NCBI GenBank assembly: GCA_051889215.1
Contig: JBJFDC010000007.1
Location: forward strand, 1-21,790
DNA: 21,790 nucleotides
Origin: UMGS1470 sp051889215
GTDB taxonomy: Bacteria; Bacillota; Clostridia; Christensenellales; UBA1242
Direction: 5' to 3'
The notes under the pieces are model-generated. The model ran no database searches and was not told where the DNA came from. It saw nothing but the letters and a program-made list of their open reading frames with translations. The translations under genes and the position numbers were made by a program. Below, piece after piece: positions 5,876 through 13,254 of this stretch (positions are counted from its first letter, which is position 1; each line of letters begins with the position of its first letter).

Positions 5876-6331
5876 TTGGCTAGGTCAACAAGACAATCAA
5901 AAATTTTGGAAATCATATCGATGAAGGAAATTGAAACGCAAGATGAACTCGTTGCGCAGCTTCGTGCAGCAAATTTTGAAATCACGCAAGCGACAATTTC
6001 AAGAGATATAAAAGAACTCGGTCTAATCAAAATTCTCAGTGCTGAAACTGGGAAATATAAATATGCGATTGTTGAAAATGGCGAACAAGCAGTTTCAAAC
6101 AAATACATAAACATAATCAAAGAATCAGTTATTTCAATAAAGCCCGCTCAAAATCTTTGCGTGATAAAAACAATCAAAGGCATGGCAAATCCACTTTGTG
6201 ACATGATTGACAAAATCAATATTGACGGGGTTATGGGAAGTGTTTGCGGAAATGACACAATGATGCTCATATTCCCAACCAATGAAGAGTGCTTTGCTGC
6301 TTGCAGAAGTTTGAGTGATATGCTTTGCTAG
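5876..6331 (+). CDS. argR: Arginine repressor ArgR/AhrC
   Basis: This 151-residue protein is of normal family length. The N-terminal winged helix runs from RQSKILEII (about 6-14) through the recognition segment ATISRDIKELGLIKI (39-53). The C-terminal domain for hexamer formation and arginine binding contains GNDTMMLIFP (125-134), corresponding to the usual G-D-D/N-T arginine-binding loop. It represses arginine synthesis and activates catabolism in response to L-arginine. TTG 5876 is chosen because GGAGG (5866-5870) lies 5 nt upstream. An earlier TTG at 5864 would place that Shine-Dalgarno sequence inside the gene. recN follows after 9 nt, the usual Bacillota pairing. Confidence 0.95.
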   Translation: MARSTRQSKILEIISMKEIETQDELVAQLRAANFEITQATISRDIKELGLIKILSAETGKYKYAIVENGEQAVSNKYINIIKESVISIKPAQNLCVIKTIKGMANPLCDMIDKINIDGVMGSVCGNDTMMLIFPTNEECFAACRSLSDMLC

Positions 6332-6340
6332 TGAGGTTGT

Positions 6341-8044
6341 ATGCTCGAAAGATTAAGATTGCAGAATTTTGCATTATTTGTTGACCAAACTGTTGAATTT
6401 GAAAATGGTTTTAATTCACTCTTGGGTGAAACTGGCGCAGGAAAAAGCATTATTATTGATGCTTTGTCTTTTGTTATTGGAGCAAAATCTGACAAAATTG
6501 TCATTCGTAATGGTGAGTCTTCGACAAAAGTTGAAGCTGTTTTTTCTGACATTTCAGATGGCGTTGAAAAAATTCTTCGAGAAGCGGGGATTGAATGTGA
6601 TGACTGCCTTGTTGTGTCTCGAACATTGAATAATGCAGGCAAAAATGACATTCGTGTTAATGGAAATTTTGTCACATTATCTTTTTTGAAAGAATTGGGA
6701 ATGGGGCTAATAAATATTTTTGGTCAGCACGAAAATATGGCACTTCTCAATGACAAAAATCATTTGTCAATTCTCGATTCTTTTGACGCAGTGTCAACTG
6801 CTGAACAAAAAGACAAGATTGGTGTTTTGCTTCGCGAATATGAAGATGTTGAGAAAAAAATTGATGCCCTGGGTGGCGACCAGGCAAGTCGCGAGCGCGA
6901 AATTGATTTGCTTGACTACTCGATTAACGAAATTGAATCGGCGAATTTGACGATTGGAGAAGACGAAGAGCTCGCAAAAAACATTGCGAGAAGTTCTTGT
7001 TCAGAAAAAATTGTTTCGTCAATAAATTCGGCTATATCAGCATTGGAAATGGGTGCAGCATTTTCTGTTGCGTCCAGTCTTAAGCAAAGCGCAAAAGCAC
7101 TTCTTGATGTTGAGAAATATGACGACAAGTTTGGCGAGCTTTCAAAAAGACTCGATGAAGCAAGACTTGAAGTTGAAGATATTCGCGAAACCTTGGAAGA
7201 AAGCAGAAATGCCTCATTCTTTGATGAGAGACAACTCGAGAGCATGATTGAGCGTGAGCAAGCGATAAAAAAACTAAAGCGCAAATATGGTTCAACGCTT
7301 GAAGAAGTTTTGCAATATCTTGTGGAGGCAAAACAAAAGAGAGATAATTTGTTGAATGCTGAATATGAGATTGCAAAACTTGAAAAACAAAAAGCTGAAA
7401 TAACCCTCAACCTCAAAAATGTTTGTGACAAACTCACTTTGCTTCGAAAAAATATGGCTGAACAAATTGAAAAGGCGGTTGTCTTGGAACTTAAAGAACT
7501 TGGAATGAAAAACACGACATTCAAAGTTCAAATAACCCCGAAGTCAGAAGAGTTTTGTCGAGAAAAAATCAATTCTTCTGGACAGGACGATGTGAAGTTC
7601 TTGTTCAGTGCAAATTTGGGACAAGCGGTCAAAAGTCTTTCAAAAACAATTTCCGGTGGAGAAATGAGCAGGTTTATGCTCGCAGTTAAAAATGTTTTGA
7701 GAAATGATGAAGGAATGCTTGTGTTTGATGAGGTTGATGCGGGAATCAGTGGGCAAATTGCGATTGCTGTTGCGCAAAAGCTTGCAAAGATTTCAAAGTG
7801 CAATCAAATTTTGGTTATTTCTCATTTGCCACAAGTTTCGTCAATGGGCGACCACTTTTTCAAAGTGACAAAAAATGTAGTTGACAATCAAACGATTTCA
7901 ACCATCAAAAAAATTGAAGGCGAAGAAATTGTGAATGCCATTGCAGGAATGGGGTTTGGTGAAGAACTCACTGGCAATGCATGTGAATATGCAAAAGACT
8001 TGCTGAACAAAAATGAAGAGTTCAAAAAAACCATTTGTGAATAA
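6341..8044 (+). CDS. recN: DNA repair protein RecN
   Basis: This 567-residue SMC-like ATPase is close to the usual length of about 560-575 aa. Walker A GETGAGKS is at residues 29-36. A long coiled-coil region occupies roughly 150-380. The ABC signature TISGGEMSRFMLA lies near 434-446 and Walker B MLVFDEVDAGISG near 459-471, followed by ISHLPQVSSMGD with the switch His. RecN gathers at double-strand breaks early in recombination repair, including germinating spores. ATG 6341 is preceded only by a weak GAGG. It is co-transcribed with argR, and a hairpin terminator follows before spoIVB. Confidence 0.97.
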   Translation: MLERLRLQNFALFVDQTVEFENGFNSLLGETGAGKSIIIDALSFVIGAKSDKIVIRNGESSTKVEAVFSDISDGVEKILREAGIECDDCLVVSRTLNNAGKNDIRVNGNFVTLSFLKELGMGLINIFGQHENMALLNDKNHLSILDSFDAVSTAEQKDKIGVLLREYEDVEKKIDALGGDQASREREIDLLDYSINEIESANLTIGEDEELAKNIARSSCSEKIVSSINSAISALEMGAAFSVASSLKQSAKALLDVEKYDDKFGELSKRLDEARLEVEDIRETLEESRNASFFDERQLESMIEREQAIKKLKRKYGSTLEEVLQYLVEAKQKRDNLLNAEYEIAKLEKQKAEITLNLKNVCDKLTLLRKNMAEQIEKAVVLELKELGMKNTTFKVQITPKSEEFCREKINSSGQDDVKFLFSANLGQAVKSLSKTISGGEMSRFMLAVKNVLRNDEGMLVFDEVDAGISGQIAIAVAQKLAKISKCNQILVISHLPQVSSMGDHFFKVTKNVVDNQTISTIKKIEGEEIVNAIAGMGFGEELTGNACEYAKDLLNKNEEFKKTICE

Positions 8045-8061
8045 ATCTTGCCAAACATAAT

Positions 8062-8090
8062 AAACTAATCTTTCGAGGATTAGTTTTTTT
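8062..8090 (+). terminator. Hairpin terminator between recN and spoIVB, overlapping the spoIVB ribosome-binding site
   Basis: Perfect 9-bp stem AAACTAATC (8062-8070) / GATTAGTTT (8078-8086), 7-nt loop, then further T residues up to base 8090. The spoIVB ATG follows at 8091, and the only GAGGA sequence for it (8075-8079) lies in the loop and 3' arm. Confidence 0.75.
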
Positions 8091-9317
8091 ATGAAGAAAA
8101 AATTAAAAAGAAGACTGCTGATTGTCGGAATTGTTGCTTTGGCACTCATTGTTGTTGCGGCAATTTTTTTGTTGAATGTCAATATCAGGGCGTTGTCAGA
8201 CATTTCAAACGAATCTTATGTGACATTTGACGATATACAAAAAATCAATGAACAAAATATGTTCGGCAAGTTTGTTGAGACAAATTTGGACAAGTCTCAA
8301 GTTGAGGTTGGTGGCGAGCGTCCAAAGGTTGGGAAGGTTATTTTTAAACTTTTTGGACTCATTCCAATCAAAAGCGTCGATGTCCAAATTCTTGACGATG
8401 AAAATGTCTATCTCGGGGGCAATCCGGTTGGCTTTTCAATCAAAACAAATGGAGTTATTGTTGTCGGCAAGAACAGTGTTTTGACAGAAAACGGACTTGT
8501 GTCAAATTGCGACAATCAAAATATAAATTCGGGTGACATAATAACTCATATTGATGGGATTGCCATAAAAGACGCCAATGACATTCCAAGTCATCTAAAA
8601 GACGTGAATGGAAGTGTCAAATTGACATTAAAGAGGAATGCAAAAAGTTTTGATGTCACTCTTAATCCAATTGTTGACACAAACGGAAACAAGAAAATCG
8701 GTCTGTGGGTGAGAGATGACGCGACGGGAATTGGGACTCTCACATATGTCGATTCAAAAACACTTGATTTTGGTGCACTGGGTCACCCTGTCACAGATGG
8801 TGAAACTGGGACAAAGATTGATATTCAAAATGGTCAAGTTTATGATTGTTCTGTTGTTGGCCTTGAAAAAGGGCAGAGGGGCAAACCTGGTGAGCTCAAG
8901 GGTGTTTTTTTGAGCAGCAAGAATGCAAAAGGAGAAATTGAAGGCGGAAATGATTTTGGAATTTATGGAAAAATATTGGAAAAAAGCGGAATTGTTGATG
9001 AAAATGTTGTTGCTGGAGTTGGCGGCAGACTTGCTGTAAAGCCGGGCAAAGCGCAAATTATGAGTTCTGTGAGTGGTGTTAGAGAATATTATGACATTGA
9101 AATCATAAAAGCGAGCAAGCAAAAAACCGCAAAAGACAAGAGCATGGTTTTTCGTGTGACAGATAAAAGGTTGTTGGAACTAACGGGAGGGATAATTCAA
9201 GGAATGAGCGGAAGTCCAATTTTGCAGAATGGCAAATTGGTTGGTGCGGTCACTCATGTTTTTGTTTCTGACCCAACAAAAGGGTATGGAATTTATATTG
9301 ATTGGATGATGGTATAA
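8091..9317 (+). CDS. spoIVB: SpoIVB serine peptidase (sigma-K checkpoint protease)
   Basis: This 408-residue protein has a Lys/Arg-rich N-terminus and membrane anchor (about residues 9-27). A PDZ domain (about 115-205) contains SGDIITHIDGIAIKDANDIP. The S55 peptidase domain follows. The catalytic triad is visible: His232 in GALGHPVTD, Asp358 in VTDKRL and Ser373 in GIIQGMSGSP, with the same 15-residue Asp-Ser spacing as the Bacillus enzyme. The protein is made in the forespore, crosses the inner membrane and cleaves SpoIVFA to release pro-sigma-K processing. The C-terminal HVFVSDPTKGYGIYIDWM is intact. It is followed by spo0A, the conserved order. The enzyme looks fully functional, in contrast to the two genes downstream. 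Confidence 0.96.
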   Translation: MKKKLKRRLLIVGIVALALIVVAAIFLLNVNIRALSDISNESYVTFDDIQKINEQNMFGKFVETNLDKSQVEVGGERPKVGKVIFKLFGLIPIKSVDVQILDDENVYLGGNPVGFSIKTNGVIVVGKNSVLTENGLVSNCDNQNINSGDIITHIDGIAIKDANDIPSHLKDVNGSVKLTLKRNAKSFDVTLNPIVDTNGNKKIGLWVRDDATGIGTLTYVDSKTLDFGALGHPVTDGETGTKIDIQNGQVYDCSVVGLEKGQRGKPGELKGVFLSSKNAKGEIEGGNDFGIYGKILEKSGIVDENVVAGVGGRLAVKPGKAQIMSSVSGVREYYDIEIIKASKQKTAKDKSMVFRVTDKRLLELTGGIIQGMSGSPILQNGKLVGAVTHVFVSDPTKGYGIYIDWMMV

Positions 9318-9345
9318 AAAAAATTAATTATTTTGTAAAAAATTA

Positions 9346-9374
9346 TTGACTTTAGTAAAATAATTTGCTAATAT
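9346..9374 (+). promoter_or_regulatory. Promoter of the spo0A homologue
   Basis: TTGACT (9346-9351), 17-nt spacer, TAATAT (9369-9374) with TG one base upstream (9366-9367). The predicted start near 9381 gives a 20-nt leader that carries AAAGG (9390-9394). Confidence 0.7.
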
Positions 9375-9400
9375 TTTTTCCAAGTAAACAAAGGATGCCT

Positions 9401-10105
9401 ATGGATTGTCAAAATGGAATATTATTCTCTAATAAAAATTATGAATTATCTTTTAATTTAAACAAAATAATAAAAGGTCAAAATATTTATGTGACCTATG
9501 CGAAAGATTGTGGTGAGTTTTTTACAAAATTGATGAATTTCAAACCCAACTTCGTTATTTTTGATTTGGATACAATAAATCTTCCATATGACATGTTGAA
9601 GACTTTTGTCGATAAAAAAGTCTTCAATCTTAAGGGGGTTTTCTTTTTTTCAACAACGAAAAATTATTCTGAAATCGAAGGCGGAAACAGTTTAAATTAT
9701 TCAAATCTTGAAAAAGTTCTTGATGTTTGCAACGATGCCAACAATTTTGTGATTAGGGCCAATCTTGAAAAGAATGAACAGTTATCTTCCAAAATCACCA
9801 AAATGCTAATTGGATATGGCTTTTCAACAAAGCATTTGGGATTCATTTATTTGAAAGAAATTTTGCTTGATGTTTTGGGGGATAATTCTGTTTTTAAATC
9901 ATTCAATGGGAGTATTTATCCAAAACTTGCTTGCAGATTTTCGGCTTCTGTTGCGAGTGTTGAAAGAAATATTAGAAATGCGATCGCATATGTTTATAAC
10001 AAAAGGAAAGAATCCATCGACAAGATTTTTAAAAAAAATAAAGCGCCAAGCATAAGAGAGGTGGTGTTTTATCTGGTTGACCTTCTGATTGTTGATGTCA
10101 TATAA
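9401..10105 (+). CDS. spo0A: Spo0A homologue with degenerate receiver domain
   Basis: This is a 234-residue protein in the spo0A position after spoIVB. The C-terminal domain (about 128-211) is clearly Spo0A: KITKMLIGYGFSTKHLGFIY, LKEILLDVLG, and recognition-helix region ASVERNIRNAIAYVY. The N-terminal domain aligns with the receiver (GILFSNKNYELS against the family's VCVADDNREL). However, the two acidic-pocket Asp residues are Asn11 and Lys12 and the conserved Lys is Arg119 (NFVIRANL). An Asp at the phosphorylation position (Asp55, VIFDLD) remains. Normal phosphorylation, which needs a Mg2+ ion held by the acidic pair, is therefore unlikely. It may act constitutively or by another signal. Start chosen at ATG 9401, 6 nt after AAAGG; ATG 9395 is too close. 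Confidence 0.85.
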   Translation: MDCQNGILFSNKNYELSFNLNKIIKGQNIYVTYAKDCGEFFTKLMNFKPNFVIFDLDTINLPYDMLKTFVDKKVFNLKGVFFFSTTKNYSEIEGGNSLNYSNLEKVLDVCNDANNFVIRANLEKNEQLSSKITKMLIGYGFSTKHLGFIYLKEILLDVLGDNSVFKSFNGSIYPKLACRFSASVASVERNIRNAIAYVYNKRKESIDKIFKKNKAPSIREVVFYLVDLLIVDVI

Positions 10106-10106
10106 T
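10077..10106 (+). promoter_or_regulatory. Promoter for spoIIM inside the 3' end of spo0A
   Basis: TTGACC (10077-10082), 18-nt spacer and TATAAT (10101-10106). The predicted start is about 10113, only 13 nt before the spoIIM ATG. A sigma-E consensus, expected for spoIIM in Bacillus, is not evident. Confidence 0.5.
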
Positions 10107-10125
10107 TTGCGAATTTTGAAATAAA

Positions 10126-10791
10126 ATGTCAACTTCAGGAATATCTTATGATATGGGAAAATTTGGTTCCGGAGTTGAAAACGTTTATCATTCCGCGCGC
10201 GGGGGAATAAGAGAGTTCACAAAAAAACATAAGGTTTTGCTTGTATGTCTTTTGTTTGTCGTTCTTGTATCCGTTCTCACGGGTGTTTTTACGGCGATAA
10301 AAAATGTTGACAATTATTCTTCAGTTTGGTTTGATAATTATAATATAAAAAATTTTTATAATTCCGATATTGGAACGTGGGAATTGTTTTTTAATCGTTT
10401 TGGCTCATATTTTGTTTGCTTGGGCATTTTATTTGTCTGTTCGTTCAACATATTTTTGTCGCCATTCTCAATAATCGTGATTGTTATACGCAGTTATTTG
10501 GTCGGACTGAATTGTTGCTTTATGTTTTTGTTGTTTGGGTTGAGTGGAATGCTGACGACAATAATAATCATTCTTCCAATTCAAATTATAAATTTGTTGC
10601 TCTTGGTCGTTTTTTGCTCGCTCATGTTTGTTCGCGCCCGCAACAAACAAAAATATGGCTCTTATTGTTTGGGTGGTGAAAAAAAACCATTCGTGTTGTT
10701 TTTGATTTTCTTGCTGTTGTTGACGCTGATAAATGTGATTGAAACTTTGTTGTTGTTTATTTTTTCAAGCAAAATTATTTTGGTTATATAA
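10126..10791 (+). CDS. spoIIM: Stage II sporulation protein M (SpoIIM-like membrane protein)
   Basis: This 221-residue protein has about five hydrophobic segments (near residues 36-58, 95-120, 125-145, 148-168, 189-215). The length is close to Bacillus SpoIIM (214 aa). The N-terminal segment followed by a 35-residue extracellular stretch, and the later FNIFLSPFSIIVIVIRSYLVGLN region, fit the SpoIIM/DUF95 family. It is part of the SpoIID-SpoIIM-SpoIIP engulfment machine that remodels septal peptidoglycan. Position supports the call, since spoIIM precedes the phosphopentomutase gene and dacF in many Bacillota. No Shine-Dalgarno sequence precedes ATG 10126. The sequence is divergent, so the assignment leans partly on context. 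Confidence 0.72.
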   Translation: MSTSGISYDMGKFGSGVENVYHSARGGIREFTKKHKVLLVCLLFVVLVSVLTGVFTAIKNVDNYSSVWFDNYNIKNFYNSDIGTWELFFNRFGSYFVCLGILFVCSFNIFLSPFSIIVIVIRSYLVGLNCCFMFLLFGLSGMLTTIIIILPIQIINLLLLVVFCSLMFVRARNKQKYGSYCLGGEKKPFVLFLIFLLLLTLINVIETLLLFIFSSKIILVI

Positions 10792-10807
10792 TTGTTTGTG
10801 ATATAGT
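10780..10807 (+). promoter_or_regulatory. Candidate promoter of the deoB-like gene
   Basis: TTGGTT (10780-10785), 16-nt spacer, extended -10 TGaTATAGT (hexamer 10802-10807). Transcription should start near 10814-10815, exactly at the GTG start codon, and no ribosome-binding site is present. Confidence 0.45.
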
Positions 10808-10814
10808 ATTTTTT

Positions 10815-11954
10815 GTGGAAAACAAAAAGGTTATTTTGGTTAATATCAGCGGACTGGGGGTTGGAAAGGCAAACGAACAAACTCCGAACACCATAAAAGA
10901 TTTGACAGATAGAATGGTGTGTTTTGTCAACAATCTGAACTCTCTGGGATTGAAAAGAATTCAAGAAAATGATGACACTCTTGGCGGCAATGTTCTTGGG
11001 TGTTTTTCTCGTGCGCAAATTGCAAATCCTGTTGGAGATGCGTTTTGGGGACAGTGGGAAATTGCCGGAATTGTTTCCAACAATCAAAACTATGTAAAAT
11101 TTAAAGATGAGGTTGACGATGAAATTCGCCAGGCCCTCATGCTTGCTTTTAAAAGTGATATTCTGTGTTGCAAGAAAATGCTCGGCGTTCATGTTTTGGC
11201 GGAGTATGGCAGACTTGGACGAGATGCAAATTGTCCACTTTGTTATATCGGGGCAGATAATTCTCTTAATATAACTTGTCACGAAAATCTTTATTCTCAT
11301 GAACAACTGAATTTCATCGTTGAGGAATTTTTGAAAAATCAGAAATTTTGCATTGAAAAAGTGACAACCAGAATTTATGCTGGGACTCAAAACACGTTCT
11401 ATAATCTTGGACAAGCAAAAATTTTTGTTTCAAAGCCAAAAGAAAAAACACTGTTTCAAACTTTAAGAGACAACGGAATAAAAACATTGGGGTTTGGAAA
11501 AATTGCAGAATTTTTTGACGAGGGTGAGTTTGACGAGGTTTTTCAAACGAGAACAAATGATTTGTCATGCAAAATGCTTCTCAAATCAATGAATATGGAA
11601 GGCAATTCTCTTCTTTATATAAACCTTATGGACAACGACCAAGTGTTTTTGCAAAAAGGCGATATGTTTGGATATAGAAAATGCTTGGAGGAAGTTGATT
11701 TGTTCATTGGACGTCTCAAAGACCAAATGAAAGAAGGTGATATGTTGATTATCACGTCGGATTATGGTGGGGATTTGCTCAACAAACGAAATATAAGACA
11801 AGATGTTCCGGTTTTGATTTATGGGACAAAGTGTAAATATAATCATAGATTTCGCAATTTAAATTCAACAAGCGAGATTGCTCGAATGATTGAGGACTAC
11901 TTTGACTGCGGGCAAAAACAGAGTTTTTTAAAAGATATTATTTCAAATGAATAA
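10815..11954 (+). CDS. Phosphopentomutase (DeoB/Drm) homologue, probable pseudoenzyme
   Basis: This 379-residue protein is similar in length and fold to phosphopentomutase, which interconverts ribose 1- and 5-phosphates. Landmarks of the family are recognisable but altered. GVGKAN replaces GIGEAPD near the N-terminus. GDAFWGQWEIAG (74-85) replaces the active-site GKDTxTGHWEMxG. NLMDND (270-275) and TSDYGGD (314-320) replace NLVDFD and TADHGND. VPVLIYG (331-337) is conserved. By eye, the first metal Asp is Ser, the phosphorylated Thr region is Ala-Phe-Trp, and three metal His are Gln280, Tyr317 and Asn326; Asp316 remains. Catalysis by the known two-Mn2+ mechanism seems impossible. The frame is intact, so selection for another role is likely. 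It lies between spoIIM and dacF, where drm normally sits. GTG 10815 has no Shine-Dalgarno sequence. Confidence 0.8.
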   Translation: MENKKVILVNISGLGVGKANEQTPNTIKDLTDRMVCFVNNLNSLGLKRIQENDDTLGGNVLGCFSRAQIANPVGDAFWGQWEIAGIVSNNQNYVKFKDEVDDEIRQALMLAFKSDILCCKKMLGVHVLAEYGRLGRDANCPLCYIGADNSLNITCHENLYSHEQLNFIVEEFLKNQKFCIEKVTTRIYAGTQNTFYNLGQAKIFVSKPKEKTLFQTLRDNGIKTLGFGKIAEFFDEGEFDEVFQTRTNDLSCKMLLKSMNMEGNSLLYINLMDNDQVFLQKGDMFGYRKCLEEVDLFIGRLKDQMKEGDMLIITSDYGGDLLNKRNIRQDVPVLIYGTKCKYNHRFRNLNSTSEIARMIEDYFDCGQKQSFLKDIISNE

Positions 11955-11997
11955 AATGTGATTGTTTTCAAAAACTATTCTTGAGAAGGAGAATGGT

Positions 11998-13170
11998 ATG
12001 AAAAGAATATTATCACTATGTTGTGTGTTGTGTTTTATAATAATAACAACATCTTGTTTTTTGCTCGGTGGAGTTAGTGCTCAAGTTGAAAATGATGAAG
12101 CCAAATTTGATGTTAAGGCAGCATTTTTGATGGATTATGATAGTCAACAAGTTCTTTATGAACAAAACTCACTTGAACATCTTCCAGTTGCCAGCATGGT
12201 CAAGCTCATGACAATCCTTTTGACATTTGAAGAGATTGATGCGGGCAGACTTGGGCTTGATGAAATGATAACGACAAGCGAAAATGCCGCCGGAATGGGT
12301 GGTTCGCAAGTGTTTATTGATCCGCATGTTGATTATAAATGTGAAGACCTTTTGAAGAGTGTTATTGTTGCTTCAGCGAATGATGCTTCTGTTGCTCTTG
12401 CTGAAAGAATTGCTGGAACAGAAGAGGATTTTGTTGTCCTTATGAACAAACGAGCAAAAGAACTTGGAATGCAAAACACAAATTATGTTAATTGCACAGG
12501 TCTTCCTGCTCCTATGCAATATTCATGTGCGAGAGATATTGCAACACTTGATAGAGAAGTTATGACCCATAAAGATTATTTTAACTATTCCACAATTTGG
12601 ATGGAAGATCTTGTTCACCCTTCTGGAAGAAAAACCGGACTTGTCAACACAAATAAACTAATTCGTTATTTCAAAGGTTGTGATTGTGGCAAAACCGGCT
12701 CAACAAGTGAATCTGGTTATTGTCTCACCGCATCGGCAAAACGAGGTGACATGAGACTCATTGGGACAATTATTGGTGCAAAAGACAGCAAGTCAAGATT
12801 TAATGAAACATCAAAACTTCTAAATTATGGATTTGCCAATTTCACAAACAAAAAAGTGCTCGATGCAAATGACGTGTTGGGAGAACTCGGTGTCAAAAAA
12901 AGTGCAACAAAAAGCGTGCAAGTGTCAGCACAAGAAGATTTTTATGCAATAATGAAAAAGGGTGGCAACACTGTTTATGAATTTAGAGTTGAGATGCCAG
13001 ATTGTGTTGTGGCACCAGTGAGAGTGGGGCAAGTTGTTGGAAAGGTTTTGATTGTCAAGGACAATGAAGTCATCAAAGAAATTCCTTTGATTTCTCGTGA
13101 CAATGCCGAAAAAATTAATTTTTCTGAATCGCTATCAGAAGTTATAGAAAATTGGGCGTTTTGGGGTTAA
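11998..13170 (+). CDS. dacF: D-alanyl-D-alanine carboxypeptidase, DacF-like
   Basis: This 390-residue penicillin-binding protein of peptidase family S11 has a signal peptide (cleavage near VSA-QV, about residue 28). Catalytic motifs are SMVK (Ser66-Lys69), SAN (126-128) and KTG (232-234). The S11 beta-rich C-terminal domain follows (about 285-390) and ends in an amphipathic helix that may anchor it to the membrane. It removes the terminal D-Ala of peptidoglycan stem peptides. DacF acts in the forespore in Bacillus and controls spore cortex cross-linking. ATG 11998 follows AAGGAGA by 5 nt; in-frame codons from 11962 precede this ribosome-binding site. The spoIIAA-spoIIAB-sigF genes that usually follow dacF are missing here; a terminator follows instead. 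Confidence 0.92.
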   Translation: MKRILSLCCVLCFIIITTSCFLLGGVSAQVENDEAKFDVKAAFLMDYDSQQVLYEQNSLEHLPVASMVKLMTILLTFEEIDAGRLGLDEMITTSENAAGMGGSQVFIDPHVDYKCEDLLKSVIVASANDASVALAERIAGTEEDFVVLMNKRAKELGMQNTNYVNCTGLPAPMQYSCARDIATLDREVMTHKDYFNYSTIWMEDLVHPSGRKTGLVNTNKLIRYFKGCDCGKTGSTSESGYCLTASAKRGDMRLIGTIIGAKDSKSRFNETSKLLNYGFANFTNKKVLDANDVLGELGVKKSATKSVQVSAQEDFYAIMKKGGNTVYEFRVEMPDCVVAPVRVGQVVGKVLIVKDNEVIKEIPLISRDNAEKINFSESLSEVIENWAFWG

Positions 13171-13182
13171 AAAATATTGTGA

Positions 13183-13216
13183 AAAACTTCGCGGGGCTAG
13201 CGAAGTTTTCTTTTTT
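13183..13216 (+). terminator. Intrinsic terminator after dacF
   Basis: Perfect 10-bp stem AAAACTTCGC (13183-13192) / GCGAAGTTTT (13200-13209), 7-nt loop, then CTTTTTT. It marks the end of the spoIIM-deoB-dacF unit. Confidence 0.92.
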
Positions 13217-13218
13217 CC

Positions 13219-13247
13219 TTGCTTTTGTTTATATTTTGATATATACT
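13219..13247 (+). promoter_or_regulatory. Promoter of the M50 protease-scpAB operon
   Basis: TTGCTT (13219-13224), 17-nt spacer, TATACT (13242-13247). The expected start, about 13254-13255, falls on the A of the ATG at 13255, so the transcript may be leaderless. Confidence 0.68.
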
Positions 13248-13254
13248 TACTTCC

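Noticed and set aside
6916..7524. A 202-codon minus-strand frame inside recN
   Set aside because: Opposite the recN coiled-coil region. Its Ser/Phe-rich composition is the usual antisense image of Glu/Lys/Leu codons.
8038..8062. Forespore sigma-G type promoter for spoIVB (TGAATA at 8038 and CATAATA at 8056)
   Set aside because: Both elements resemble sigma-G hexamers, but the spacer is only 12 nt, too short for this factor, so I do not call it.
10077..10106. Sigma-E promoter for spoIIM using CATATAAT near 10099
   Set aside because: No matching sigma-E -35 at the right distance; the vegetative reading TTGACC-18-TATAAT is better.
10662..11414. A 250-codon minus-strand frame spanning the spoIIM-deoB boundary
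   Set aside because: It overlaps two well-supported plus-strand genes, has no recognisable domain, and is rich in Asn, Ile and Lys as expected of antisense in AT-rich DNA.
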